Assembly: GCF_041146395.1 (NCBI RefSeq)
Contig: NC_090989.1
Span: 48,200,501 to 48,264,500, forward strand
Reading direction: 5' to 3'
DNA from: Eulemur rufifrons
Lineage: Eukaryota > Chordata > Mammalia > Primates > Lemuridae
DNA length: 64,000 nt
A model generated the notes under the pieces. That model worked only from the letters and a program-made list of their open reading frames with translations, did not search any database and had not been told where the DNA came from. Below, one piece after another: positions 13,731 to 25,200 of this stretch. The stretch's first letter is position 1. The number at the start of each line of letters is the position of its first letter. The position numbers and the translations under genes are program-made.

Positions 13731-14735
13731 GGATTTTGGTTATTTTCGTTTTTATGATTTTATGTGAGAAAAAAACCTTTTAATTTTACTTTAATGTATT
13801 ATTACAGTTGAGGATAAGACAGGGAAGGAAAAAAGAAGGGATTTTTTGGGGTACAACATTAAATTGCAAATCATATAAATGCTTTGATTGAGAGAGATGC
13901 CACCTCACTGAGGATTGTATTTCAAGTGAAGAGATACAATAGGCCTCTGTAAGCTCTAGTTCTTTTCTCTGTCACTTCATTCTCTACATTTCAAATGTGA
14001 ATGAAAATCCATTATATCATTAGAGAAGGTCAGGAAAAAAAATTAGCAAAAATCCTTTGCTGCATATTGGGAATCAGGAGTAACTAAATAATGGTGTATT
14101 TCTCCCATTAAAATTGCCTCCATAACCTTCACCAGAAATAGCATTTGAGACTAGAAGAGAATTAATGTTCAGTAATTGTTGGATCCTTATTTAAATGTGA
14201 CTTTCAAATATCTTTCCCAAGAGGAGCACTTAAAAAGATCAATCAAAGCAATAGTGCTAATAATCTGCCATGGGACCTGGGCAGTAGGTTAAGAGACTCA
14301 CCTCCCATTAATTAGGTGAAGGATTCACAAAATGTTAGGAGTGTACCTGAGCCTAGCAGTCATATTCAGAAGAGTGATCTATCCATGAGTGAAATGATAT
14401 TGGAATTATCAAGCATCTAGCCAAATGGAGGAGGAAAAAAGTCCAAAGTCATACATTTGAAGAAAGTGTAATGTGTTTTTTCTTTTAATTGTTAAAAAAG
14501 GTATATACAATAGAATCATTTTGGCATTCACCAAGAAGCAAAGAGTATCTCTGTATGTGTGTGAGTATGTATGTTTCTTAGAAGTGGTAATCCAGGTGTG
14601 TTAGGGAGCAATTTCTGAGGGAACTTTTAGTCCCTGCCAGCACTACGGGATTTCTGTTTCCTAGTCCCAGGTCACCACTTCACTTTTTACAGCACCCCGT
14701 TCGCAGGAGTCACCAATAAAGTCTTCCATCATTAC

Positions 14736-14961
14736 CTTGCCTGGATGGTTCTCCAAGTTGCTTGGGGATATTTAAGACTATGGCATTGGCATCAGTTGAT
14801 TCAGTCTCTTGGGGTGTGGGTTTGCAGGGACAGAATGAGAGGTGTAGCAAAGACAGCCCCTGAAAAGAGCAGGTCTCCACTTTTCGGGCACTGAGGAAGT
14901 CAGACCACATCTTTACAGGATCAAAATTTTTGTGAGAGGCACAATCATCTTTAGCGGTGAG
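14736..14961 (-). other. Candidate internal exon (226 bp), unrecognised
   Basis: On the minus strand a TTTTGTTCCAG acceptor is followed by 226 bp that stay open in one frame and end CAAG at a GTAATG donor. TGATTAAAT at about 20 bases upstream could serve as branch point. The frame enters in phase 0 and leaves in phase 1, giving about 75 residues with several cysteines (for example HLSFCPCKPTPQETESTD). I do not recognise the protein, and no signal peptide or membrane segment is visible. No partner exon was found. It could be a real coding or lncRNA exon, a decayed one, or chance. It overlaps no repeat I recognise, which is unusual for this window. Confidence 0.3.
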
Positions 14962-16025
14962 CTGGAACAAAATGATTTAATCACCATAGCACGATACCTA
15001 AATTTAGGAAGCTTTTTTTTTCCCCTTTGGCTAATCCATTACTGACACATATACAGAAGAATAAATTCTGACTTTGCAGAAATTACCTTTCATAGATTCT
15101 GAAAAATATATGCGACAGAGTTAAAGGCTAAATTCAACAACATTATTTTGAAAGTTATTTGTGTATAAATCATCTATAAAACTTTGGTCATTAAAGAGAA
15201 GGTGTGTAGCAAAGCCTGAATGAATCAAATAACCTCAACTGCATCTCTTTTCCACCCTAAGAATTGTGTTGCTTTGTCCGGAACCTCTACTCTCCCTCCC
15301 TGAATCTCCCAGTCATTGTGTTATCTTTGGTTTCCTTAGACTCTTTAAGAACATAAAGGACCTTTATTTTAGCAGGAAGGAGTGAAGAAATCTGTTAAGG
15401 TCAGTCAGGTCTTTTTAATGTTGCAGAGAGATCAGATCAGTGTGAAACTAGAGGATAAGAGTAGCACAAGTAATACCCGCAACCACAAAAATGACCTCAA
15501 TCTTCTAATGAGGCTGTGTGGCCATGATGATAAAGGTGCCTCGGAGTGAGAAGTCAGGGGGTCTGCAGAAGTGGTTTCCTATGTCAATTTAAACTGGCTC
15601 CCGTTCATGCAAAATCAATTCACACTTCTGAAGAACCCACTTTTGTGGTAGGCTCTGATCTTAATTAGGAATCACAGTGCTCCTTCTACTCTTTGTCAAA
15701 TATGTCTAAAATAGGATCGCACTAAATTTAGGGATTTTAAAATTAATAAGATGGCCTTAATTTCTTTTATTTTCCTGCAATCAGACTTTTGCCTGCTATT
15801 TTTAGACTGACAAAGACTCTCTCCTTGACCAAACTGGAGTCAGGCTCTTTTGAATCCTCTTTCTGCCTAGGCCCTAAACATTGGGCTCTGTCCTTGGTGT
15901 ACTTAGTCCAGTTTTAGCATGAATCCTATTGAATCAGTTTAATGAAAATCCTCCACTCTCAGATCAAATTTCTTTTCCCTCACCCTTAATATTACACTGG
16001 CTTTCCTTAGCAAGAATCCTGTCGA

Positions 16026-16327
16026 GGCTGGACACAGTGGCTCACGCCTGTAATCCCAGCACTCTGGGAGGCTGAGGTGGGAGGATTGCTTGAGCTCAGG
16101 AGTTTGAGACCAGCCTGAGCAAGAGCAAAATCCCATCTCTACTAAAATTAGAAAAATTAACTGGGTATGATGGCAAGCACCTGTAGATCCACTACTTGGG
16201 AGGCTGAGGCAGGAGAATCACTTGAGCCCAGGAGTTTGAGGTGGCAGTGAGCTAAGCTGATGCCATTGCACTCTAGCTGGTGCAACAGAGCGAGACTCTG
16301 TCTCAAACAAGAAAAAAAAAAAAAAAA
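16026..16327 (+). mobile_element. Alu SINE, sense, inside a solo LTR
   Basis: Complete dimeric Alu starting GGCTGGACACAGTGG and ending in a poly-A run, flanked by the duplication AAGAATCCTGT (16012-16022 and 16328-16338). It has a short, substituted middle linker, consistent with an AluJ-like copy. It dates after the surrounding LTR. Confidence 0.96.
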
Positions 16328-16514
16328 AAGAATCCTGTTGAACAGTACTAGCAAGAATCCCCCTAGCCCTAACATTACTTCTTACTAATTTTTCATTCAC
16401 TGACCCCCACCAAGCTCATTGGCTATAAATCTCTACCTGTCCTTGATGTATTTGTAATTGAGCCTGCTCTTTCTCTCTCCTACTGCAAAACACCCATTGA
16501 AGTCCCCTTCTTGA

Positions 16515-16520
16515 ATAAAG
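16515..16520 (+). promoter_or_regulatory. Polyadenylation signal in the solo LTR
   Basis: AATAAA within GAATAAAGCTTTCC, about 47 bp from the LTR's 3' end, as expected for an R/U5 boundary. Confidence 0.6.
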
Positions 16521-16869
16521 CTTTCCTTATCCTCTTTCACAAGTGTCTGAATAATTTCTCTTTAACAAGACCAAGGTAGAAATGGAGTTGAGTATGTACA
16601 AGAGGTTCATACCCATGACTGTACAAGATAAGAAGTTTTACCCTTGACCTTATGAAATGTTGAAATTCTTTTATGTGTCAGACCAACACTAGAGACTAAG
16701 AATCTAAGATGAGCAGCTCTTATATCCATAAAATAAGTCCTTACATAAAAGGTGACAATGTTGAATTTTGCCTGAGCCCTAAGCTTCTGGAAAACAGTGA
16801 AGGTTAAAGGGATCAGGAATCCTCTGTAGGAGGAAAAGATTTCTTTCTTCATCCATCACAAGGTTCATT

Positions 16870-17083
16870 GCTAAGACCCCTATTAAGTAAAGACATATTA
16901 ACAAGAGAAAAGCATACAAATTTATTTAATATAAGTTTTACATGACATGGGAGCTTTCAGAAATTAAGACCCAAAGAAACAGGGAAATCTATATATTTGT
17001 ATGCTAAGTTTGATGAAGAGTGGACAGTCAAGCAGAAGTATGCTTGGACAGAGCAGGTATGACCTAAGGGTAATAAACTGGGG
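16870..17083 (-). mobile_element. Left half of an LTR-like repeat split by a MaLR element
   Basis: AACAAGAGAAAAGCATACAA, AAGTTTTACATGACATGGGA and GACCTAAGGGTAATAAACTG are familiar phrases of an interspersed repeat whose text continues after 19541 (TTAGCAAGGCATGTTTGTTC). The MaLR element between the halves is therefore the later insertion. Family and orientation were not determined; minus is a guess. Confidence 0.5.
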
Positions 17084-19540
17084 AGATATTTTAGTCTGTT
17101 TTCTGCTGCTATAACAGAAACTGAAGACTGGATAAATTATAAAGGAAAGGACTTTTTTTGGCTCACAATTGTAGAGGCTAGGAAGTCCAAGAGCATGGTG
17201 TGAGCATCTGGCGAGGGCTTTTGGGCTGCATCTTAGAAACATGGTAGAAAGGCCAGCAAGCACATGAGGCAGAGAGAGAAAGCAGACCAAACTCATCTTT
17301 TTTGGGGAATATGCTCAAATTATAACTAACTCACTCCTGAGATAACAGCATTAATGCATTCATGAAGGCAGATTCCTCATGACCTAATCACCACTTAAAG
17401 GTCTCATTTCCCGATATATTCTGCCCTGGACACTCCAAAGCTCATGTCCTTTTTCCATACAAATTACCTTCATTCCACCCCAGTAGCTCCAAAAGTTTTA
17501 AATCATTTCATTGTCAGCTCAAAAGTCCAAAGTCCACAGTCTCATCTAAATCAGAGATGGGTGAGACTCAAGGCAAAATTTATCCCAAGGCAAATTCCCT
17601 CCAGCTGTGAGACTGTAAAATCAAAATAACTCATCTACTTCCACAATATAATGGTGAGACAGGCATAGGGTAGACATTCTCATTTCAAAAGAGAGAAATA
17701 GATAAGAAAGAGAGCAGTAACTGATCCCAAGTAAGTCCAAAACCTGACAGGGAAATCCACATTAAGTCTTAAAGCTAGAGAATAATCTCCTTTGCCTCCA
17801 CATCCTGGGGACTCTGGGGTAGGGATTGAGCTCCCAAGGCCTCAAGCAGGATCGCCCCAGTGGCTTTGCTGGGCTCAGCACATTCAGCAGCTGTCACAAG
17901 TTGGAGTCTCATGCCTGCACCTTCCTCTGGCTGTGGTTGCACCCCGGTATCCCTACAGTTCTGGGGTCTCTTAGGGGGCTTTGCTTCCACAGCTCCAGTA
18001 GCAGAAACTCCTAGTAGGGGTTTCTGTGGTGGCTTTGCCCCTGCAGCAGGGTTTTGCTTGGGCCCTCAGGCTACCATGACCTTTAAAATCTAAGTGGAGG
18101 TAGCCATACCCCCACAGCTCTTCCATTCTGCAAACTTACAGACTTAGCACCACATAAATGCTGCCAAGGCTTATAGCTTGTACCTTCCAGAGGGGTGGAT
18201 CAAGCCACATCTGGGCCCACTTGAATCACAGCTGGGCTGCTGCACTGGAATGTGGGAGCAGGTACCTGAGGCAGCTCTGGGCAGTGAGCCCATGGAGGGT
18301 GCCCCGTGCCCATCCCCCAGAACCATACTGGCCTCTTATAACTCTCCGCCTGTGATGGGAGGGGCAGCCTTGAAGATCTTCAAAATACCTTGGGGTCTCT
18401 TTCTCTCATTGTCTTGATGGACAGCATCTGTCTCGCTTTTATCCACAATAATCTCTTTAGCAAACAGTTGCTTGGCCACACAGTTGGTTTACTCTCCTGA
18501 ACACACTTTTTTACTATTTACATGGCCAAGCTTCAAATTTTTAAAATCTTTCTGCTCTATTTTGCTTTTCATTATAAATTACATTTTTAAGTCACCCCTT
18601 TGCTCTTAGATCTCACTGTATGTAGTTAAAAGTAACCATGCAGAAGGCTGAATGCTTTGCTGCTTAAATATTTCTTCTATCAGATATTCTAGTTTATAGC
18701 TCTTAAATTCTGCATTCCATAAAGCCCTAGGACATCGACATAATTCAACCAAGGTCTTCGTGACTTTACAACAAGGTTGGCCTTTACTACAGTTTCTAAT
18801 ACCTTGTTCTTCATTTCCATCTGAGACTTCATCAGAACGGCCTTTACTGTCCATATTTCTATGAACATTCTAGTTATGAGCACACAAATAATCTCTAGGA
18901 TGATTTAGACTTGCCCTACGGTTCTCTTCTGAGCCCTCATCAGAATTGCCCTTAATGCTCTGTCCATGGCACTAGGGGATTTTTCTAGCCTCCTTCTTCA
19001 AATTATTCAAGCCTCTATCTGTTACCCAGTTCCAAAGCCACTTCCATATTTTCAGGTATTTGATACAGCAACAGTCCCACTTTTCAGTACTAATTTCCCA
19101 TCTTAGTCCATTTTCTGCCACTATAACAGAATTATCCACAAACTCGATAATTCATAAGGAAAAGAGGTTTATTTGGCTCCCAATTCTGGAGGCTGGGACT
19201 TCCAAGGAGGAAGCTGGGAAGTCCAAGAGCATGCCACATGCCACTGGCATCTGGTGAAAGCCATTGTGCTTCACCGTAACATAGCAGAAGAGCAAGTAAG
19301 CACATTAGACAGAGGGAGGAAATTGAGCCAAATTCATCCTTTTCCCAAGAGTTATCTCCTGTAAATAGCTAACCCACTCAAGTGATAACTAACCCACTCC
19401 CATGATAATAGCATCAATCCTTTCATAAGGACAGAGCCCTCATGACTTAATCACCTTTTAAAGGTCCTATATCCCAATACCATTACATTGGAAATTACAT
19501 TTCAACACGAGTTTTGGAGAGAACGTTCAAACCACAGCAG
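17084..19540 (-). mobile_element. Nearly complete MaLR (MST-like) retroelement, antisense
   Basis: LTR-internal-LTR structure of about 2.46 kb. The 3' LTR is 17084-17420 (its outer part is shortened), the internal region about 17421-19094 and the 5' LTR 19095-19540. Both LTRs share ATTTTCTGC, TATAACAGAA, TTTGGCTC, GTCCAAGAGCATG and CTCATGAC. The internal part starts with CTCCAAAGCTCATGTCC, as in MST/THE1 internal sequence. TGGGG stands on both sides (17079-17083 and 19541-19545), a plausible 5-bp target duplication. MaLRs are non-autonomous ERVL relatives. The frames of 60-80 codons inside it on both strands are not genes. Confidence 0.82.
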
Positions 19541-19545
19541 TGGGG

Positions 19546-19830
19546 TACTTAGCAAGGCATGTTTGTTCAGATTCTTTTTGGCATCTCTGTGTCTTCTGAG
19601 ATAAGAATGTTCTTGTCCTCAGGGTATAAGGAGGCTACCTCTGAAATGAAGGTTTTATGACCTACTTTAGAGGAAAGTGAGAGAATTCTTTTATGGCGTG
19701 CTTCAGGGGAGAATGGCAGGAGAAGGTAAGAGCGATCTTCCTGCTTCTGCTGTGTGCTGAAATGCCAAGGTGCCATATTTTGTGGCAGTGTGTCCTAAAC
19801 ACCATCACCCTACACTTTTTTGCGTTGTAG
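19546..19830 (-). mobile_element. Right half of the split LTR-like repeat
   Basis: Continues the repeat cut by the MaLR: AGATAAGAATGTTCTTGTCC, TCAAATGAAGG-like text, GGCAGGAGAAGGTAAGAG and AAATGCCAAGGTGCCATATT. The join across the MaLR is consistent with one original element of roughly 500 bp. Confidence 0.5.
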
Positions 19831-19984
19831 AAAATGGTTTACTGCAAAGAACACCCTTCTCCATATGACTTAGATAAGGCTCATCGATGCTTTTTTATTT
19901 TTCTATCACAAGGCCACACGTAGACTCTCCAAATTTCCATTTTTTTTGCCTCAATTGTGATTAGTTGAACTTCTTGTCCCGCCT

Positions 19985-20395
19985 GATTACTGGGAACAAA
20001 GTGCTTATTAACCCAATTTTGGTTAACATTCTCTCCTTTCTCCAGGCTCCTGAACTTTGGCTCACACTCAGCCTGAGCTAAACCCCTACAGCCCCTCCTG
20101 AAAAATAAGAAAATTGGCTGGCCTCAGAGTAAAACATTGTCTGATCTGCTATTGAATTCCACCATCCTTTCGTCCCACTTCCCTGCACCTGAGTTCTATC
20201 TAATTTTGTTAACTTCTCTCCATAAAAGAAAACCCCTTTTCCCTAAAAAGAGAAGCTTCCAGATCTTATGTCACACCATTCTTCCCATTGCAATAGCTCT
20301 CCCTTCCCTTATTTTAATAGCCTCTTTCCCTGCTTGCAATAATCCTTTTTAATGAAGTCTTCCTTATTAAGTCTGGATTTTTTTTTTTATTTGAC
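19985..20395 (+). mobile_element. Probable LTR-like segment, sense
   Basis: Pyrimidine-rich sequence containing CATAAAAGAAAACCCC, CTTATGTCACACC and a terminal AATGAAGTCTTCCTTATTAA that resembles a decayed AATAAA plus U5. The start is uncertain and the family was not identified. Confidence 0.4.
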
Positions 20396-20842
20396 AAAAG
20401 TTTATAAGTTTGTTCCCAAAATAATTTCTATTTATTTTTATTTATGGTTTGTTAGGAGAACTGTTAGGTGGTTAGCAAGGGATTCTGGGTCTCCTAGGGA
20501 CAAAAGTGGGCACTTTGCCTTGGTGCAATTGCCCCATCAGGGAAGGAGGACAATGATGGGCCCCAGGCCCCCATCCTGTTCCTGACCCACTTTGATGCCA
20601 CCCTGAGCTACTTCCATACTTGGGGGAGGAGGGAGCACCCTATGAATTGGGCAATCAACTTGATACACCAGCTACAAAAGAATTCAGAGGACTCTCTAGC
20701 CCACGGGCCAAGCAGCATAGGTACCAAAGAGGCCGGAAGTGACCTAGAACACCTCACATGTGTAGTAATACAACTCCTAACTGTCAATCAAAGTGGTTCC
20801 ACGATGATGTCTGAGCCACTAGGGGGGTCCCAATCTGGGCAC

Positions 20843-20849
20843 TATAAAA
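20843..20849 (+). promoter_or_regulatory. TATA box of the solo LTR
   Basis: TATAAAA in ACTATAAAACAAGAC at the U3/R transition of the LTR. It could drive sense transcription to the right if the LTR is still active. Confidence 0.65.
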
Positions 20850-20998
20850 CAAGACAGACCAGAACCAAGTCCCCCTTTGCTCTTCCTTTTGTTCTCCCTT
20901 TGCTGTGACAGTGGGTCTGGTCGTCATCTGTGACATATGTATCATGGTCTCTAAACCTATATCCTGCTCTTGCTCTATAATCCTATCTTTCTGTCCTC

Positions 20999-21004
20999 AA
21001 TAAA
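20999..21004 (+). promoter_or_regulatory. Polyadenylation signal of the solo LTR
   Basis: AATAAA in CTCAATAAACCTC, 83 bp before the LTR end, followed by a T/G-rich downstream stretch. Confidence 0.7.
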
Positions 21005-21091
21005 CCTCATTTTCGTGCTTGCCTTACTTTGGTGCGTCTGGTCATTCTTTGGCTATGAGCGTGTCAAGATCAGACCGAAACCTGACAGAAC

Positions 21092-22953
21092 TGCTTTTTT
21101 CTATGCTTCAGAGGCAAGTTAAATACCTATTTTATGTATCAACTACTTCTAGGTTGATTTTGAGAGAAAAGATTACTGTAGTTCTCTCTAGACTTGTCTG
21201 TTTCCTGTGATAGGAACTACTGAAGTAAACCAGACAGATGAAGAGCATGTGTTATTAAATTCCTCCCTAAAAAGTTCTTCAGAGCCTTGGAAAACCAGAC
21301 CAAATTTAGCTAGAAGTGAGTGGATTGTTTGACAAATTTCTAAATCTTTTGAATATCCAGAAATTACCCAGAATTGGAAGATAATTCCATGATCACATTG
21401 CTGGATATTGGATACCATCTACTTCTAAAGAAAGAGGAAGAAAACATTACTTATTCAGGTCATTCAGAAGGAAGGATTCTTATAAGAGAAACTGACACAG
21501 AAGTGCTTCCTGAGACAGATGCCAAGTTCTGGTAAATTTTACAGTAGTGAGGTTTCATTTGCAACTATTTTCATTAAACAGCAAGAGCCTTTGAGTCATT
21601 GCTTGGGGGTAATTCTCAGATAAAGGACTTAAGAGAACATGATATGTAAATGCAAAGTGGGTTGGCTCATTGACTCAATCACTATATAAACCGAATACCC
21701 TTTATGTTGTTGAGTACAATTATTGCCCCCAAAAAACAGCACTCCCATCAAGCTGCAGTCTTGAGTTTTCAGTCAACATGTTAAATCCTAGTGCTTGTCT
21801 CATTTTACTATTGGCCTCCCTACTGAGTCCACAGAGAAACATAGGTTGAACATCCAGCTATGCCTGGGGCAAGATGTTGATTACCTCACAGTCAGGAGCA
21901 AAGGAAACTATCTGCTGATATATCAGAGAACAAAAAGATTGAAACAATGGGGGAAATTGCAACTAGGTGATTTCTTACAACCCCCTTTTCAAAGCTAGAC
22001 TTTGCTCAACATTATTTATTTTGTATTGTTTTCTATTGGTTTTAGCCTATTACAATGTTTTCTACATTTTGATACAATGGTTCTGTTGTACTTATTTATT
22101 ACTTTTTTTCTTTTGTCTCTTAATTTAATGTCAATCATTTTCCATTTGAAAAGAAATGGTGCTCTTTGTAATTGAGAACTTCACTGATCTTTTCCTCTTC
22201 TGTTCTAATATTTTAGTATGTACATTTCCTCTTATTTTACTATTTATAAAGTCATTATAAATCAAACCAATTGCAGCATAACAGGAAATGGTTGACATTT
22301 TCTATCTCAAAGGCTCATTCATAATTTCTCAATTACATGTAGTTTAAATACATAGCATCCAATCTGCAGTCTTTGAAATGGTGCCAAATTCCATCTGCTT
22401 TCCTGCATATCGCTATAGTTATTTCTGAGCATGGATGAGAGAGGACTACTGAGAACTCTAACTTGAACACAAATCTCTCTCAACAGAATCTTACTGTTAA
22501 TCTTGCAATTTTCTGTTCAATAACCTTCTCTTACATAAATGCATAGTTTTATTGATTTCCATCCAGCTGCTTAATGACCTCCACTAGCAACCTATCAACA
22601 TTTCTTTTCCATTCAGACCAAGAGGATCTGATACCTCTTCCAACATTGTCTCAAATTCATAAAAGGTCAATTCTGACAGAATGTGAATAAAATTGCCATA
22701 TGCAAATGTGGGCATATGTCTATGCGCACATATGTCAAAAGTCTATCCAAAAATTTAAATAATTTATGTTACACTTTGAGAGAGTAAATTTAAAATTTAT
22801 CTACACACAATATCACTGATAAGCTGCCTTTATTTTAATATCTCAGTTTTTCTTTAAGATTCCCTGTTTTCTCTCCTACTGATGTTATTGATTTTCCAGT
22901 ATACTTTTGGTGTAATACATAATGTGTGCCCAAATTCTTTAAAATAGGCATGA
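21092..22953. other. Unassigned non-coding stretch
   Basis: No family or gene recognised. The base composition is A/T-rich, with several short frames of chance length. Confidence 0.45.
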
Positions 22954-23063
22954 AGTCAGGTGCAGTGGCATGTGCATTAGTCTCAGCTACTTGAGAGGCT
23001 GAAGTAGAAGGATTAATTGAGCACAGGAGTTCAAGACCAGCCTGGGCAACATAGCAAGACCCT
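22954..23063 (+). mobile_element. FLAM, fossil free left Alu monomer
   Basis: A single monomer starting GTCAGGTGCAGTGGCATG, with GTCTCAGCTACTTGAGAGGC and ending GGGCAACATAGCAAGACCC. It has 7SL-like text after the promoter (TCAGCTACTTG) and no second arm, fitting the fossil FLAM_A class that predates dimeric Alu. Confidence 0.78.
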
Positions 23064-23149
23064 CTCTCTCTCTTTCTGTTTATATATATATACACACACA
23101 CGCACACACACACACATATATAAAATTGTATATATACACACATATATAC
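23064..23149. repeat. CT, TA and CA microsatellites
   Basis: (CT)n at 23064-23074, then TA, CA and TA runs to about 23149, grown from the 3' tail of the FLAM. Antisense frames across this area are artefacts of the repeats. Confidence 0.93.
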
Positions 23150-23324
23150 AATTAGGCATACTGAGCTGACACAATTTGACATTTCTTTGGAAAATTTTAT
23201 ATATCCTAGTGTGATAGTCTGCCATTCTACAGACATACCAAACACTGAAACAAATAGAAAAAATCTTGTCTGTTATGCATGAGGACTAATGTCATGATAG
23301 ATTTATTACATAGACATAATCTCC

Positions 23325-23672
23325 AACATAGGATAGTAAGCCAACTATGACAAAATACCTTTAGACTCTGTAATTTATAAAGAACGGATATTTATTGTTC
23401 ACAGTTCTGGAGGTTGGGAAGTTCAAGATCAAGGCACCAGCAGACTCAGTGTCTACTGTGTGGTGAGGACCTGTTCTCTGTTTCTTGTTGTGTCTTCACA
23501 TGGCAGAAGAGCAAAGGTAGCTCCCTTCAACCACTTTTATAAAAGCACTAATCCCATTCATGAGGAAATGCCTTAATCACTTTGTAAAGGTTCACCTCTT
23601 AATATTATTGCATTGGGGGTTAGGTTTCCATACATGAATTTTGGGGGGACGCCAATATTCAGACCACAGCAG
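23325..23672 (-). mobile_element. MaLR LTR (MST/MLT1-like), antisense
   Basis: ACTCTGTAATTTATAAAGAA, TTCACAGTTCTGGAGGTTGG, TCTTCACATGGCAGAAGAGC, CATGAATTTTGGGGGGAC and a final ATTCAGACCACAGCAG are MaLR landmarks in reverse complement. Confidence 0.82.
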
Positions 23673-24950
23673 ACTCACAGCAAAAGCTCTGCCATTTCTT
23701 AAAAAAATAGGTATGTGGCTGCCTGCAGAAATACTCAGGTATTTTTTTAGTTTTGAAAATTTTGTTTATTTTGTGTCTGTTTTATTTTGATGTTTAAAAG
23801 AATGTTAAATACCAATGGTGTATACTTCTTATATGATGACTTTCATTTGTTAGATGAACTCTCAAATCTTGGCCCCTTCAGTTGGGTTTCTGCTATCCTT
23901 CTCCTTAGGTCAGTGTCTTCAGGTCTTCCACAAGTCTTTCGTACTTGCCAGAACATTTTCTGTCTTCTGTTTTTCTGTTTCTCTAGAAATATCCACCTCC
24001 TCCTTGAGGTTCTTCCACTTCAATGCTTTCTATGGAGGCACAGAAACTGTCCATTCATCTTAGCAAGAATTTTTAAGTATGGTGTGAAAACCTCTTGTAG
24101 TACTCTGTGCTGGTGAGAGAAGTTGCAGTCACAATTATCTAATTCCTTAGCTAATCTGGCATAGCTTTCAACTAGGTATAGGCTTCAGGCCAGAAACTTA
24201 GTTTTATAGTAAATTGTGCATTTTTTCATTGTCTATGACTCAACATGACTTTGAGTCTAAGCCCTCAGCCTGCAGGCTGGTAAGATATTTGAACTTTGTT
24301 AAGCTTTGGGCTTTCCTCCATCCCCAGAGATGACAGAGTTTTATTTCGTTCCACTGATTGTTGATGGGGAGGGAGGAGTTACCCTCTAGTAATGGGCATG
24401 TGCTCATCTGCATAGCCACTTAGAGCCAGCTCCTCTCAGGACACAGATTTATTTCATGAGGCTGGGTATTCCAATGTCCATGTTTTCTTTTTTTAGAAAT
24501 GCCACACAGATTTATCTCTTGCTGTCTTTCTGAAGTGCTGCCAAGGAACAGGGCCAACTGCCTACTGATCTAGGATCCACAGCCCTCTCCCTTACTACCC
24601 TGAAGCCCTAGTCTCCACACTGCACATGAAACTTTGGAAATCTCAGGTGTGAAAGTCCTGTTGGCTACTTCGGCTTCCCACATGCCAGAACCTCCTTTGC
24701 TGGCACAAAAAGGAAATGGAGAGAGGCGGGGAAAGAATCTGTTTCTCAAATACATATCCAAACCCACATAAAATAATATCTTCTGGTTATCCTTCTTCAG
24801 TGAAAGCTGTGCTGGTAACTGAGATCTTCCAACAGCACTGAAAGACTTCTCCCAACTACAAATAGTCCTCAGCTGTCTAATCTTTCTAGGAATTACCTTT
24901 CTGAAACAGACCACATTGCTGGAGGTCACACTCCTTCCCAGGAGCAGTCT
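23673..24950. other. Unassigned stretch
   Basis: No repeat or gene firmly recognised. An open frame of 119 codons on the minus strand at 24570-24929 lacks flanking splice sites or recognisable protein text. Confidence 0.4.
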
Positions 24951-24959
24951 GCAGCCAAA

Positions 24960-25200
24960 TCAAGGACTCAAACCCAATCCCCTTGCTCCAACAATTTGAA
25001 GGTCTATACTAGCTTTAGAGCTCCTGTGGGGTTGGCTGAGTCCTTTCTGTAACTGAATAAAGACCCAATATCTCCCTCTGCCCAGTCCTGCTTTCTTCCA
25101 TTTCACACAGATCTGGATCCTGAAAACATTATTCGTTAAACTTCCTGTAGGCTAATCTCCTCTCAGTCTGCGTTAGTGAACCTGACCTGCAACAGACTGG
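24960..25200 (+). mobile_element. Probable LTR 3' part, sense
   Basis: CTGAATAAAGACCCAATATC, GTTAAACTTCCTGTAGGC, TAATCTCCTCTCAGTCTGCG and GAACCTGACCTGCAACAG resemble the U5 end of a common LTR. The 5' boundary was not found. Confidence 0.42.

Larger units (their letters stand above)
15808..16567 (+). mobile_element. Solo LTR (ERV1-like) interrupted by an Alu
   Basis: Starts TGACAAAGACTC and ends CTCTTTAACA, with AGAC on both sides (15804-15807 and 16568-16571), fitting a 4-bp target duplication. Without the Alu it is about 450 bp. It has a TATAAAT at about 16423-16429 and an AATAAA at 16515-16520 near the 3' end. The U3-like text (ACCAAACTGGAGTCAGGCTC, TTTTAGCATGAATCC) is of a familiar primate LTR group whose name I cannot fix. 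No internal retroviral genes adjoin it. Confidence 0.8.
20462..21087 (+). mobile_element. Solo LTR with clean 4-bp target duplication
   Basis: A 626-bp unit starting TGTTAGGT and ending ACCTGACA, whose ends form a short imperfect inverted repeat (TGTTAGG against TGTCAGG). GAAC flanks both sides (20458-20461 and 21088-21091). It carries a TATA box and a polyadenylation signal about 155 bp apart, giving a textbook U3-R-U5 layout. 4-bp duplications are typical of gammaretrovirus-like (ERV1) insertions. I do not recognise the family, so it may be restricted to strepsirrhines. An 88-codon open frame in it is incidental. Confidence 0.88.

Noticed and set aside
18158..18417. Relatively G/C-rich overlapping frames resembling coding sequence
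   Set aside because: Part of the internal region of the MaLR element, in the wrong orientation for its own remnants.
22835..23245. 136-codon minus-strand frame
   Set aside because: Spans the FLAM monomer and CA/TA repeats; the cysteine-valine and tyrosine-isoleucine runs come from the microsatellite.
24570..24929. 119-codon minus-strand frame
   Set aside because: No acceptor or donor at its edges and no recognised domain.
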